DNA of 64,000 nucleotides from Marixanthomonas sp963974425 (GCF_963974425.1 NZ_CAXBCK010000003.1:1-64000); one strand, 5' to 3'. Counted from the first letter of the stretch, positions 50,115 through 59,910 are shown. Notes: generated from the letters alone by a model not told the origin. Made by a program: numbers and translations.

Positions 50115-53063
50115 TTATTCAGTAGCGAAATCGGAAGGGGCACAGCCAAACTCCTTTTTAAAACATTTTCCGAAATAGGAGATGTCGTTAAACCCAACTG
50201 TATATCCTACTTCTGAAACTGAAATCTTGCCACCTTTTAGCAATTGAGCAGCTAATTTTAAACGTTGTGTCCGCAAAAATTCTGTGGTTGAATATCCGGT
50301 CAAGGCCTTAAGTTTTCTGTGAAGTTGCATACGGCTTACGTTCATTTCATTGCTAAAAAGATCGACTGTGAGTTCTGGGTTGGTCAAATGTTTGTCCATG
50401 ATTAGCTGCAAACGCTCTAAAAACTGCTCGTCAGCAGAAGAGACAGCTAATTCCTTTGGGGTTAGGATCACTTCTTTTGCAAAACGCTGTTGTAGTTTTC
50501 GGCGGGTCTCGATAAGGTTGGCCGCTGTAGCCTTGACCAATTTTGAACTAAAGGGTTTTGTTATGTATGCATCGGCTCCAAGACCCATTGCTTCTAATTT
50601 GTCTGCCATTTTATTTTTAGCTGTTAATAAAATAACAGGAATGTGCGAAGTGAGCGGATCTTCTTTTATATTTTTAGTAAGTTTAAAACCATCTTCAGTG
50701 GGCATTAGTACATCACTTATAATAATATCCGGAATTTCAGATTTTGCAATTTCAAAACCTTCTTTTCCGTTTCTGGCTTTAAAAATCAAGTATTCTTTTT
50801 CAAAAATCGAAGCGACATAGTCCCTTATTTCTTGGCTATCATCCACAATTAATAAAATTGGGGCGTCTTCATCAGTTGTAATAGTGGTTTCGGTGTCCAA
50901 TTCTTGTATAATTATGTTTTCAGAGATAGGTTTTTGCAATTCTTCTACAAGTTTCTCTGCTTCTGTGTAAGAATCTATAGTGATGGGGATAGAAATGATA
51001 AATTCGGTATAATCATTTTCTTCACTTTTTACCTTAATGGTTCCTTTATGGAGTTCGATAAGCTCTTTTGTTAGCGCTAAACCTATGCCTGTACCTGGGT
51101 TTTTTGGGTCGGTTTGGTAAAACCGTTGGAAGATATTCTTTTGTTGTTCTGTACTTAAAAAAACGCCGCTATTTTTAACCGATAGCTTGTAAGTATTTTT
51201 GACTCTTTCACCGATAAGAATTATTTCTCCCTTTTCTGGTGTGTATTTTATGGCGTTGCCCAATAAGTTTGACATCACTTTTTCAACCAAATCACGGTCA
51301 AACCAATCTGTGGTGTTTTCTGCTGAAAGACGTATGTTGGTTTCAAGTTTCTTTTCTGAAAACATATAATTGAACACCTCTATCTGTGCGGCAATAAAAG
51401 AAGAGAGGTTGCCAGGTTGAACCTGCAGATTGATAGTCCCACTTTCCAATTTAGATAGTGCCAAAAGTTGTTCAATTAATGATTCTAATTTATTGGTGTT
51501 GCGTTCTGCAGCCAAAAGGTTACTACGTTGATTTTTAGGTAGCGTTTTTAGTTCCAGTTGATCTACAATAGGACCTTTTATTAAACTTAGCGGTGTACGG
51601 AACTCGTGTGAGATGTTGGCTAAAAAAGTGGATTTTACAGTGTCCAGTTCTTCCAGCTTTTTGTTTGTTTTTTGGCGGTTTCTGTATTGAAAGAATAAAA
51701 ACAGACCGGCAATAAATAACAGAAGTAAGCCTCCAAGTAATAATGTGCGTTCATTTTTCCTTCGTTCTTCTATTAATTGATTATTAGAAGTTAACAAGTT
51801 TATTTCCTGTTCTTTCTTTTTTGTCTGAAAACTGATCTCAAGTGCTTGCGTGTTCTTTTTGTTAAGATCTTCTTGAAACGCATTATTTAAGGAGTCCCTG
51901 ATTTTTTCATAAGTGAAAGCTGCTTTATAATTTTCGGTCTCTTGACCGTAACGTGATAAATTATGCAAAACGGCAATCTGTACAGGTTTTACGTTCATAT
52001 AGTTCGCAAAATATAAGGCACTGTCTAATTTAACTTTGGCTGAACGATAATCTCCCAATCCCATGTAGCTCTCGCCAGCATAATAGTATGTTTCGGCCAT
52101 GGTAAGCGTATCTCCTACCTTACTAAAAAGAGCTTGTGCATCCTTAAGGTATTTAAGTGCATCCTTGTACTTTTTTACTCCATTGCTCGAAATACCCAAG
52201 TATAAATTTGCAACAGCTTCATCATAGCCAAAGTTATTTTTTTTGAAATAACTTTGAATCGTGGGGATAGTATCTAACGCTTCTTGGTAGTTGCCTCGGT
52301 CTGTTTGTAAAATACCATAATGGAAATTGACAGACATGACATTAAAGGTGTCATTTATTTTAGCAAATCCTTTTTTAGCTTCAATCAAATACTCCTGGCT
52401 CTTATCGTAATCTTTTATTTCCCTGAACAACTTTGCCAAGTTATTATTAACTGCCCCTTTGTAAAACCCAGAAATTTTAATTGGTAACAAATCTGCCAGA
52501 GAGTCCGTTATCGCATATTCCTTGACCGAAAGATCTGTAAATCCCATAGTGTTGTGAATAGAACCAAGAATAAAGTGTGCACTCAATAAATTTTTGCTTA
52601 CTGTGCCTTTCACATTTTCATCTATAATTTTGTGGGCGTAATACTTGGCTTTTTCAAAATTTCTAAGCACCAGATAGCGTTCAGATATATAGGCATAGCA
52701 CCTAGCTTCAGTCTCTTTATCATTGGCTTTTTTTGCGTGCTTTGAGCCTTTCTTGTAGGCTTCTATGGCACTCACATAATCATTCATTTGTTTATGGTAA
52801 TTGCCCATATAACAACTGGCCACTCCCTTACACTTTTCACAACCGTTATTTTCTAAACTGGCAAGTTGATCGTGATATTTTTTAAAAATTTCTGGGGAAT
52901 TGTTCAGAGTATATTCAAAAATGGCGACGTATGAGTCAATTTTTTGATCGATTGTTGAAGCCTTAGAAATATCTTTTTCTAAAGTTTCAATCTTTTTTGA
53001 GTTTTGGGCGTGAAGAGTAAGGCCAAAAAAAAGTAGAAGGTAACAGCGGCAGAGAGTTGTCAT
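50115..53063 (-). CDS. Hybrid two-component regulator (TPR, histidine kinase, receiver, AraC HTH)
   Basis: A 982-residue one-protein signalling system. A signal peptide and TPR repeats (about 20-430) form the outer sensor. After one membrane helix (LLLGGLLLLFIAGLFLFF) comes the kinase with phospho-acceptor H484 or near (ISHEFRTPLSLI), the N box NLLGNAIKYT and G box GTGIGLALT. A receiver with LLIVDDSQEI and the phospho-aspartate in IIISDVLMP (about 785) follows, and the C terminus is an AraC-type DNA-binding domain (VGFNDISYFGKCFKKEFG). It likely binds the TGTAAC repeats nearby. Confidence 0.93.
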   Translation of the reverse strand: MTTLCRCYLLLFFGLTLHAQNSKKIETLEKDISKASTIDQKIDSYVAIFEYTLNNSPEIFKKYHDQLASLENNGCEKCKGVASCYMGNYHKQMNDYVSAIEAYKKGSKHAKKANDKETEARCYAYISERYLVLRNFEKAKYYAHKIIDENVKGTVSKNLLSAHFILGSIHNTMGFTDLSVKEYAITDSLADLLPIKISGFYKGAVNNNLAKLFREIKDYDKSQEYLIEAKKGFAKINDTFNVMSVNFHYGILQTDRGNYQEALDTIPTIQSYFKKNNFGYDEAVANLYLGISSNGVKKYKDALKYLKDAQALFSKVGDTLTMAETYYYAGESYMGLGDYRSAKVKLDSALYFANYMNVKPVQIAVLHNLSRYGQETENYKAAFTYEKIRDSLNNAFQEDLNKKNTQALEISFQTKKKEQEINLLTSNNQLIEERRKNERTLLLGGLLLLFIAGLFLFFQYRNRQKTNKKLEELDTVKSTFLANISHEFRTPLSLIKGPIVDQLELKTLPKNQRSNLLAAERNTNKLESLIEQLLALSKLESGTINLQVQPGNLSSFIAAQIEVFNYMFSEKKLETNIRLSAENTTDWFDRDLVEKVMSNLLGNAIKYTPEKGEIILIGERVKNTYKLSVKNSGVFLSTEQQKNIFQRFYQTDPKNPGTGIGLALTKELIELHKGTIKVKSEENDYTEFIISIPITIDSYTEAEKLVEELQKPISENIIIQELDTETTITTDEDAPILLIVDDSQEIRDYVASIFEKEYLIFKARNGKEGFEIAKSEIPDIIISDVLMPTEDGFKLTKNIKEDPLTSHIPVILLTAKNKMADKLEAMGLGADAYITKPFSSKLVKATAANLIETRRKLQQRFAKEVILTPKELAVSSADEQFLERLQLIMDKHLTNPELTVDLFSNEMNVSRMQLHRKLKALTGYSTTEFLRTQRLKLAAQLLKGGKISVSEVGYTVGFNDISYFGKCFKKEFGCAPSDFATE

Positions 53064-53078
53064 ACTTTAAAATGGTTT

Positions 53079-53213
53079 TTATATTAAAATTTCAGAGTCT
53101 TTATCAACATAAATATAGTCATAAAGGAGACTCTTATAGAAATTGATTTTTACCTTATCTTGTTTAAAAGAATTGGTAGAACAAAAAAAGATGAGGATAA
53201 GGAACTTATTCAT
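53079..53213 (-). CDS. Possible small secreted peptide, 44 residues
   Basis: ATG 53213 opens a 44-codon frame that stops 15 bp before the HTCS gene. The start MNKFLILIFFCSTNS looks like a signal or lipoprotein signal, followed by a short tyrosine-rich tail (KSLLYDYIYVDKD). Base composition is very AT-rich, so chance is possible. If real, it could be a signal peptide partner of the HTCS. Low confidence. Confidence 0.3.
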   Translation of the reverse strand: MNKFLILIFFCSTNSFKQDKVKINFYKSLLYDYIYVDKDSEILI

Positions 53214-53377
53214 GTAAAAAAATGACCTATTTAATTAAAGGTACACAATTTTACACATATTTATAGTATAGGATTAGTACTGTTGTAACGAATGTGTGTT
53301 ACAATATTCAGAATAGGATATAAAATTAACACAGGGAATTGTAAAAGATAATTAGTTACAAAATCAATTAGTTGTGG
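53214..53377. promoter_or_regulatory. Upstream region of the HTCS gene with inverted TGTAAC/GTTACA
   Basis: TGTAAC at 53284-53289 and GTTACA at 53298-53303 form an inverted pair with 8 bases between. A further GTTACA is at 53355. If the HTCS binds TGTAAC, this may be autoregulation. No clear promoter consensus was seen. Confidence 0.4.
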
Positions 53378-55804
53378 TTATAGATTATATAAAACAATCT
53401 CTTTTTCCGAACCTTTAATAACGATACCAACTTTATTTTTTGAGGATAAGCGACCTATTTCTGCAGGAGAGGTGCCATACACAGGAAAACCATTTAAAAG
53501 GTCACCCGAGGCATCAAAAACATACACCTTGCTTTCTTGAGTTTCAGTAGTGGTAATATATTTATTTCGGTTTACAGTAAAAATCTTAGGTTGTGTGTAA
53601 ATTCCAAACGGTAATTCGGTTAATTTACCATTTATGCGCAGTAAATTGTCATCCATCGTAGCTTTTACATTTCCATTTACTACAAAACCGTAGCTGTTGC
53701 TTACATCAAGGGTTTGCGTAGTGGTTTTTCCTGTTTGCGAAATACTTATTTTATTATTGTCCTTTGTAATTACAACAAAACTACTTCCTTCTTCTTCAAT
53801 GGGTATTTCAGAAAATTCAAACTTTTTTGAAAGGGGTACACGTACTTTTCCAGTTCGGTGTAAAATGTTTAAATGACCATTTTTTTCAGCAATCACAATG
53901 TAATCTTTGTTACCCATTCTAATGTGCTGTGGAGGTAGTACAATATTACTTTTGGCTTTTTCGAAAGTGAAACCTTTTACAATCTTCCCACTGTTATCGT
54001 ACATAAATAACTCTTTACCTTGGGTGATGATAAAACGGTATTTCCGGTTGTTGTCATAATCGAAAACGGAGAGCGGTTGGGTTATTTCGTCTTTAAATTG
54101 AAGTGGAAAAGGCGACACATTATTTCCAGTTCTGTCTAAAACATAAAAGTCATTTTTAGTAACAAAAGCCAATTGTTTTTTGCCGTTTCTAAGCACATCT
54201 ACTTCGTGGATTTTGCCAAGAATAGGATTGTTTAGTTTTTTTGTCCAAAGTGTTTTTCCTTCTTCTGAAATAAAATATAATTTATTTTGAATGTCTTGAA
54301 CAATAATATCTTTTCCGTTGGTTCGGTGATTGGTAAACAACTGCGGGTCGCCTAAAACGGTACTCTCCAATTCAATGCTGAATTTTTCAGCAACCGTGCC
54401 TGTTGTCTGTTTGGTTTCTGAAGCTTCTTTACAAACCAAATTCACGTGTGCAAAATCACGATCGTACGTAAACTGAAGCAATGCCAACGGATAATTAGAA
54501 GGGGAAATAGTTGCAATTTCCGAAGAAAAATAAGGTGCAATGGCGTCTGTAATTTTATCGCCCATTTTGTAAATTAAAATAGAAGAAGCATTGCTCAATT
54601 GTGTGGATGCATCTTTAAAATAATAGCTTTCTTCTACTACATCGTTATTTTTATAAGCGGTAATAATGGCTTGTGTAATCGCTTCGTTTTCTGAAAACAC
54701 AAAAAAATCGTCTAATTGAAAAGCTTGTGATAATTTAGTGTTACTAATTAAGGGATTGAGCGTTTTATATAATAAATGGGGTTGGTTAAAATCGTAGATG
54801 GTCGTTTCTCGAAACGAGTTATTTTCTGAAAGATATTGTCCCAATGCTTCGTTAGTCATATCGCTATCAATACTTTTTAATACAATTGCACTTCCTTCTT
54901 TTAGAAAAATTTCACCTATTTCATTAACCGAACCTAAAATGCTGTTTGTATTTTCAGAAAGCGTTATTGTTTGAAATGGGTGTAAGTTTTCAGACAAAGT
55001 CACAGCATCATTATACGTATACGATACAGCAGATAAAGCATTTTTGGGGATAATTTGTTTTAGATCGTTCTGCTGCGGTACTTGCCCTTCAAATACTTTT
55101 AATAATTGTGGGACGGTGTCTCGAGCTAAAGCAACTCCGGTTGCTGTTAACGCATTTGGTAAAACGGAGATGTCTAAAGCTATATTTGTAGCAAAGTTTA
55201 CAGTAGTTGAATCGTTTAAAAATACCTTGGGATCGCTGATTACCGCTGTAAGCTCACTATTTTCTTTTACCGAAATAGCTTTTTTAAAATCAGGGTCTAG
55301 TTTGTTTTTTCCTCTTAAAATAGCTGTAATTATTTCTTGAGAACTACTGGCAATAAAAACACTGTCTTGAATAGCAGAGTATGCTGTTTTGTTTTCAATG
55401 TTAATGCGTTGCAAGGAAATATCATCAAGCTTTAAGGTCTCAACCGAGCGGTTTTGTATGGAATCAATGTTGAATAAAGTGGAATCTTGCCGAGCAATAA
55501 ATGTGTAATCTGTAATACTATCGTTTCTTTTACGTATAGAAAGAAAACATTCACTCTTTGGGTTGAGGTGTTTAAAAAGGGTGTGGGCTTCAGTAAAATA
55601 AGTGGTAGCCTTGGTTTTACTGAATTCAGAAATAAGTGCGCTATTTTTTATATCGCTCTGTAATGTTTCAAAATTTGAAATCTTTAAAACCAAATCGCTG
55701 TTTTGCGGAACAAAGTTTATTAATTCCCCTTTTTTGGTAGCGGATTGATCACAACCCCAAAGCAAAACAAAAAATACTAGTGCTAAAATTTTAGTGTACC
55801 CCAT
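53378..55804 (-). CDS. Large lipoprotein of unknown function, with beta-propeller-like C-terminal half
   Basis: An 808-residue protein with lipoprotein signal LLWGC (Cys 18). The N-terminal half (about 30-470) is mixed alpha/beta with VPQNSDLVLKISNFETLQ near the start. The C-terminal half (about 490-808) has repeated strands such as DIQNKLYFISEEGKTLWTKK, VLDRTGNNVSPFP, FMYDNSGKIVKGF, ILHRTGKV and VFDASGDLLNGFP, a PQQ/WD-like propeller pattern. Similar proteins occur beside rnhB in flavobacteria, as I recall. The function is unknown. Confidence 0.75.
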   Translation of the reverse strand: MGYTKILALVFFVLLWGCDQSATKKGELINFVPQNSDLVLKISNFETLQSDIKNSALISEFSKTKATTYFTEAHTLFKHLNPKSECFLSIRKRNDSITDYTFIARQDSTLFNIDSIQNRSVETLKLDDISLQRINIENKTAYSAIQDSVFIASSSQEIITAILRGKNKLDPDFKKAISVKENSELTAVISDPKVFLNDSTTVNFATNIALDISVLPNALTATGVALARDTVPQLLKVFEGQVPQQNDLKQIIPKNALSAVSYTYNDAVTLSENLHPFQTITLSENTNSILGSVNEIGEIFLKEGSAIVLKSIDSDMTNEALGQYLSENNSFRETTIYDFNQPHLLYKTLNPLISNTKLSQAFQLDDFFVFSENEAITQAIITAYKNNDVVEESYYFKDASTQLSNASSILIYKMGDKITDAIAPYFSSEIATISPSNYPLALLQFTYDRDFAHVNLVCKEASETKQTTGTVAEKFSIELESTVLGDPQLFTNHRTNGKDIIVQDIQNKLYFISEEGKTLWTKKLNNPILGKIHEVDVLRNGKKQLAFVTKNDFYVLDRTGNNVSPFPLQFKDEITQPLSVFDYDNNRKYRFIITQGKELFMYDNSGKIVKGFTFEKAKSNIVLPPQHIRMGNKDYIVIAEKNGHLNILHRTGKVRVPLSKKFEFSEIPIEEEGSSFVVITKDNNKISISQTGKTTTQTLDVSNSYGFVVNGNVKATMDDNLLRINGKLTELPFGIYTQPKIFTVNRNKYITTTETQESKVYVFDASGDLLNGFPVYGTSPAEIGRLSSKNKVGIVIKGSEKEIVLYNL

Positions 55805-55876
55805 CCTTACAAAAATAACAAGTAATTTGTCTAGATTACCTTAAGATGATAACGATTTATTGACGGGTTGTTAACA

Positions 55877-55921
55877 GTCCCCCTCCGCCTTCGGCACTTC
55901 CCCCAAACTAGGGGAGGACAA
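55877..55921. repeat. G/C-rich intergenic repeat (REP-like)
   Basis: CCCCCTCCGCCTTCGGCA followed by CTTCCCCC and then AGGGGAGGAC. It contains the small hairpin GCCTTCGGC and outer C-rich and G-rich arms. I know this form as a dispersed intergenic repeat in Bacteroidota. It lies between rnhB and the lipoprotein gene, both on the minus strand. Confidence 0.65.
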
Positions 55922-55927
55922 ACTCAA

Positions 55928-56536
55928 TCATTTTGTTTTTAAATTTAGTTTTAGTTGCTCAGGCAATAGTTTAAAACTTTTACGATGATAGGGAGTTGCG
56001 CCTAATTCTTTAATGACAGAGCGGTGTTCTTTAGTGGGGTACCCTTTGTTTTTCCTCCATTTGTATTCCGGGTGTTCTTCGTGAATACGCGCCATAAAGG
56101 CATCTCGTTCAGTTTTTGCTAAAATGGAAGCCGCAGCAATGTGCAAATACTTTCCATCTCCTTTAATAACACATTCAAAAGGGGTTTCGCCGTAGGGTTT
56201 AAATCGATTACCATCTATGGCAATAAATTCAGGCTGTTGCGTTAATTTTTTAATAGAACGGTGCATCGCCAAAATAGACGCATTTAAAATGTTGATTTCA
56301 TCTATTTCGTCCATCATTACGTGGGTATAAGAGTAGCAAATGGCTTCTTTTTCAATAATTTCTTTGAGTTGAAGCCTCTTTTTTTCTGAAAGCTGCTTGC
56401 TATCGTTTAAAAAAGGGTGACTAAAATCATTCGGTAAAATGACTGCTGCAGCGGTAACAGGACCCGCCAAACAGCCTCTTCCGGCTTCGTCGGTACCACA
56501 TTCAATTAATTTTTTGTTTATTTTAAGCTTCAGCAT
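55928..56536 (-). CDS. rnhB: Ribonuclease HII
   Basis: A 202-residue endonuclease that cuts the RNA strand of RNA/DNA hybrids and single ribonucleotides in DNA. The motif GTDEAGRGCLAGPV carries the first catalytic Asp and Glu. IAIDGNRF and AASILAKTERDAFM hold the other acidic residues. The length is normal. Confidence 0.96.
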   Translation of the reverse strand: MLKLKINKKLIECGTDEAGRGCLAGPVTAAAVILPNDFSHPFLNDSKQLSEKKRLQLKEIIEKEAICYSYTHVMMDEIDEINILNASILAMHRSIKKLTQQPEFIAIDGNRFKPYGETPFECVIKGDGKYLHIAAASILAKTERDAFMARIHEEHPEYKWRKNKGYPTKEHRSVIKELGATPYHRKSFKLLPEQLKLNLKTK

Positions 56537-56597
56537 TAAAATTTAAAATAAAGAATTCCGTTCAAAAGTATACCTTTGCCTCGAAAGTAAAAAATCA

Positions 56598-58490
56598 ATG
56601 AAAAACCTACTTTTACTACTTCTCTTTCTCTCTTTTGGAAACAGCCTGTTTGCTCAGGACCCTATAGAAAATACTGAGGAACCCAAAAAACCACCAATAG
56701 AGTTGTATAAGATTATTTCCGCAGATCGTGATACTACGTATGTTGATACTAGCTTGAGTGTTCAAAAAGAATATAAATTTAACTATTTACGAAGGGATCA
56801 ATTTGAACTATTGCCTTTTTCAAATGTGGGGCAGCCGTATAATTCTCTTGCATATAGTTTTGATAAACTGAACTTAAAACCATTGTTTGTAGCGCAATCG
56901 CACCATTTTAATTATATGGATGTAGGTGATATGAAGTATTACAATGTCCCAACACCTTTATCTGAATTATATTTTAAAACCGCTTTTGAACAAGGCCAGC
57001 AGTTGGACGCTTTTTTTACAGTAAATACAAACGAACAGTTTAACTTTTCGATTGCGTATAAAGGAGTTCGGTCATTGGGAACGTACCAGAATATTTTAAC
57101 GAGCTCTGGAAACTTCCGCTTTACAACTAATTACACTACAAAAAGTAAGCGCTATAAAGTTCGTGCTCATATTGCTGCCCAGGACATTTTAAATGAAGAA
57201 AATGGTGGGTTGCCGGCAAATTCGATTGACTTGTTTGTAAATGATGACCCCGAATTTAACGATCGAGGACGTATTGATGTCAATTTTGAAGATGCCGAAA
57301 ATTTATTGAAAGGTTTGCGTTTCTACGCGGATCACGAATATGAACTCATTAGTCAACGAGATAGTACGAAGTATAATGTATTGGCAATTGGAAATCGTTT
57401 TAGTTACGAAGAAAAATCATTTCTGTACACTCAAGATGCCCCATATGAAAGCTACGGAGATTCGTATGAAAATGCTAATCTGCGAACCAAAACAACCCTA
57501 GAAGATTTTAATGTACAAGGCTATGCTCGGTTAGAAAATAGCCTTTTAGGGACTATTAGTGCTTTTGCGGGTTATACAGATTATAATTATGGGTATAATT
57601 CGGTTTTAATTTTAGATGAAGGGCGTATTACAAATAGGCTGCAAGGCAATTTAATTCAGTTTGGAGCTGGATATAAAAAACAATACCGAGGGTTTGAGCT
57701 TTCTGGGAAAGGAGCCATCAATATTTCGGGAGATTATGATGCTAATTATTTGCAAGGAGCCGCTTCTTTTTCATTTGATGAAGATAATAAAGTAGAGGCT
57801 TCCGCCACAATACATTCGGTAGCACCTAATTTTGGATATCAACTATATCAAAGCGATTACGTGAATTACAACTGGCAAAACAGTTTTGAAAACGTAAAAA
57901 GGCAAGAGTTAAAATTTGAATTCCAATCAAGAAAGCTTCTAAATGCTTCAGTAAGTTATACAGGTATTGATGATTATACCTATTATTCAATTAAAGAGAA
58001 TGATTCAACCCCGACTCCGCAACAGTTTGGTGATCGGGTGGATTATTTAAAGGTAAAAGTTCAAAAAGAACTCCGCTATGGAAAATTTGCATTGGATAAT
58101 ACGGTATTGTTTCAACAGGCAGTGAGTGGAGAAGAGGTGTTTAACGTTCCGCAGATTGTGACCAGAAATACGTTGTATTTTCAAGATGAATTTTTTAAAA
58201 AAGCATTGTTTTTACAAACGGGAGTTACTTTTAAATACTTTACTGAATATAATATGAACGCTTACGATCCAGTTTTGGCAGAGTTTTATGTGCAAAATGA
58301 TCAAAAATTAGGTGGTTTCCCATTGTTAGATGTTTTTCTAAGCGCAAAAATACGGCAAACCCGTATTTACTTTAAGTGGGAACATTTTAACCAATTGTTT
58401 AAAAGTACTAATGATCAATTTTCGGCACCTGGTTATCCATATCGTGATGCGGTGATTCGCTTTGGCTTGGTGTGGAATTTCTTTTTATAG
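56598..58490 (+). CDS. Putative porin (Porin_10 family)
   Basis: A 630-residue outer-membrane protein. The signal peptide ends in SLFAQ, and the body has alternating hydrophobic and polar residues typical of many beta strands. The protein ends in RFGLVWNFFL, with the C-terminal aromatic residue usual for barrel insertion. The segment YKFNYLRRDQFELLPFSNVGQ and the late RIYFKWEHFNQLF match the Bacteroidota porin family as I know it. The substrate is unknown. A TACCTTTG element at 56571-56578 may be its -7 box. Confidence 0.82.
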   Translation: MKNLLLLLLFLSFGNSLFAQDPIENTEEPKKPPIELYKIISADRDTTYVDTSLSVQKEYKFNYLRRDQFELLPFSNVGQPYNSLAYSFDKLNLKPLFVAQSHHFNYMDVGDMKYYNVPTPLSELYFKTAFEQGQQLDAFFTVNTNEQFNFSIAYKGVRSLGTYQNILTSSGNFRFTTNYTTKSKRYKVRAHIAAQDILNEENGGLPANSIDLFVNDDPEFNDRGRIDVNFEDAENLLKGLRFYADHEYELISQRDSTKYNVLAIGNRFSYEEKSFLYTQDAPYESYGDSYENANLRTKTTLEDFNVQGYARLENSLLGTISAFAGYTDYNYGYNSVLILDEGRITNRLQGNLIQFGAGYKKQYRGFELSGKGAINISGDYDANYLQGAASFSFDEDNKVEASATIHSVAPNFGYQLYQSDYVNYNWQNSFENVKRQELKFEFQSRKLLNASVSYTGIDDYTYYSIKENDSTPTPQQFGDRVDYLKVKVQKELRYGKFALDNTVLFQQAVSGEEVFNVPQIVTRNTLYFQDEFFKKALFLQTGVTFKYFTEYNMNAYDPVLAEFYVQNDQKLGGFPLLDVFLSAKIRQTRIYFKWEHFNQLFKSTNDQFSAPGYPYRDAVIRFGLVWNFFL

Positions 58491-58597
58491 CTTCGACTCC
58501 GCTCAGCTAGCTTTCAGTAGATATTAAATATTTAGATGAAAAAACCCAGCATTTGCTGGGTTTTTTTTGTTTTTATGGTGATTGAGCGGAGTCGAAG
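58491..58597. repeat. 15-bp inverted repeat around a terminator
   Basis: CTTCGACTCCGCTCA at 58491-58505 and its exact complement at 58583-58597 enclose the terminator between the porin and the acyl-CoA dehydrogenase genes. The core is the flavobacterial repeat also found, with one change, between paaC and paaD. Confidence 0.8.
58537..58570. terminator. Bidirectional terminator
   Basis: Stem AAAAAACCCAGCA / TGCTGGGTTTTTT with a tiny loop and A/T tracts on both sides. It serves the convergent porin and acyl-CoA dehydrogenase genes. Confidence 0.88.
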
Positions 58598-59740
58598 TTA
58601 ATCTCTTAACAACCCTCTTGAAATAACAATTTTCTGTATTTCGCTGGTTCCTTCGTAAATCTGTGTGATTTTTGCATCACGCATTAAACGTTCTACATGG
58701 TATTCTTTTACAAAACCGTTCCCGCCGTGAACTTGAACTGCTTCAACAGTAGTGTCCATTGCCACTTTACTAGCGTACAATTTAGCCATTGCACCACTCA
58801 TATCGTAATTGTTGCCTTGGTCTTTATCCCAAGCGGCTTTCATTACTAAATGACGAGCTGCAGTTATCTCTGTATGCATATCGGCCAATTTAAAAGCGAT
58901 AGCCTGGTGGTTAGAAATTTCAGTACCAAATGCTTTTCTAATTTTAGAGTAATCGCGAGCCAATTCGTAAGCACCTGCTGCGATTCCTAAAGCTTGTGCA
59001 GCGATACCAATACGACCACCACTTAATGTTTTCATAGCGAATGTAAAGCCAAAACCATCTTCGCCAATTCGGTTTTCTTTAGGCACTTTTACATCGTTAA
59101 AGTTTAACGTGTGTGTATCACTACCGCGAATTCCTAATTTATCTTCTTTTGGGCCAACTTCAAAACCATCCCAACTTTTTTCAACTATAAAAGCGTTAAT
59201 ACCTTTATGTTTTTTTTCTTTATCAGTTTGAGCAATTACCAAGTAATAATCGGCTGTACCACCGTTGGTAATCCAGTTTTTAGTTCCGTTTAAAATGTAA
59301 TGGTCGCCTTTATCAATTGCAGTGGTGCGTTGCGAAGTTGCATCACTACCAGCTTCAGGTTCACTTAAACAAAATGCACCAATGGATTCACCAGTGGCTA
59401 ACTTCGTTAAGTACTTCTGTTTTTGTTCTTCATTTCCGTAGGTTTCAAGTCCCCAGCAAACCAATGAGTTGTTTACTGAAACGATTACAGAACACGAAGC
59501 ATCAACTTTACTCAGTTCTTCCATAGCCAAAACATAGCTTATGGTGTCCATACCGCCACCGCCGTACTTTGGGTCTACCATCATGCCAAGAAATCCAAGC
59601 TCCCCCATTTTCTTTACCTGTTCTGCAGGAAATTCCTGTTTATTGTCCCGCTCAATAACCCCGGGTTTTAATTCGTTGTTAGCAAAATCGCGAGCTGCAT
59701 CGCGTATCATGATATGTTCTTCGGAAAGACTGAAATCCAT
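58598..59740 (-). CDS. Acyl-CoA dehydrogenase
   Basis: A 380-residue FAD enzyme that makes the first double bond in fatty acid or branched-chain acyl-CoA oxidation and passes electrons to ETF. The motifs CLSEPEAGSDA and GTKNWITNGG bind FAD and substrate. The catalytic glutamate is in IYEGTSEIQ near the C terminus, the place found in short-chain and medium-chain types. The substrate cannot be told from sequence alone. The gene stands alone with its own promoter. Confidence 0.93.
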   Translation of the reverse strand: MDFSLSEEHIMIRDAARDFANNELKPGVIERDNKQEFPAEQVKKMGELGFLGMMVDPKYGGGGMDTISYVLAMEELSKVDASCSVIVSVNNSLVCWGLETYGNEEQKQKYLTKLATGESIGAFCLSEPEAGSDATSQRTTAIDKGDHYILNGTKNWITNGGTADYYLVIAQTDKEKKHKGINAFIVEKSWDGFEVGPKEDKLGIRGSDTHTLNFNDVKVPKENRIGEDGFGFTFAMKTLSGGRIGIAAQALGIAAGAYELARDYSKIRKAFGTEISNHQAIAFKLADMHTEITAARHLVMKAAWDKDQGNNYDMSGAMAKLYASKVAMDTTVEAVQVHGGNGFVKEYHVERLMRDAKITQIYEGTSEIQKIVISRGLLRD

Positions 59741-59775
59741 AAGTTTGTTTTAAAAATGTATTACTAAAAGTCGTG

Positions 59776-59805
59776 CAAAGATACCGTAATTAAAGTAAAT
59801 TTCAA
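59776..59805 (-). promoter_or_regulatory. Promoter of the acyl-CoA dehydrogenase gene
   Basis: On the minus strand, -33 TTTG (CAAA at 59803-59806) and -7 TATCTTTG (59776-59783) are separated by 19 bp. Both match the Bacteroidota consensus. Confidence 0.72.
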
Positions 59806-59910
59806 ATCTGAAGTTCCAATTTCCAAAACTTTACAACTTACTGTCATTTATTGAACTTAATTCCGCTATCGAAAGGTATCAAGAGGATGTTATTTCGTTA
59901 TTTTTACAAT

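Noticed and set aside
59851..59910. ATG at 59851 as start of anmK
   Set aside because: It adds 20 residues not seen in the family. The ATG at 59911 precedes the conserved GVMSGTSLDG at the normal distance.
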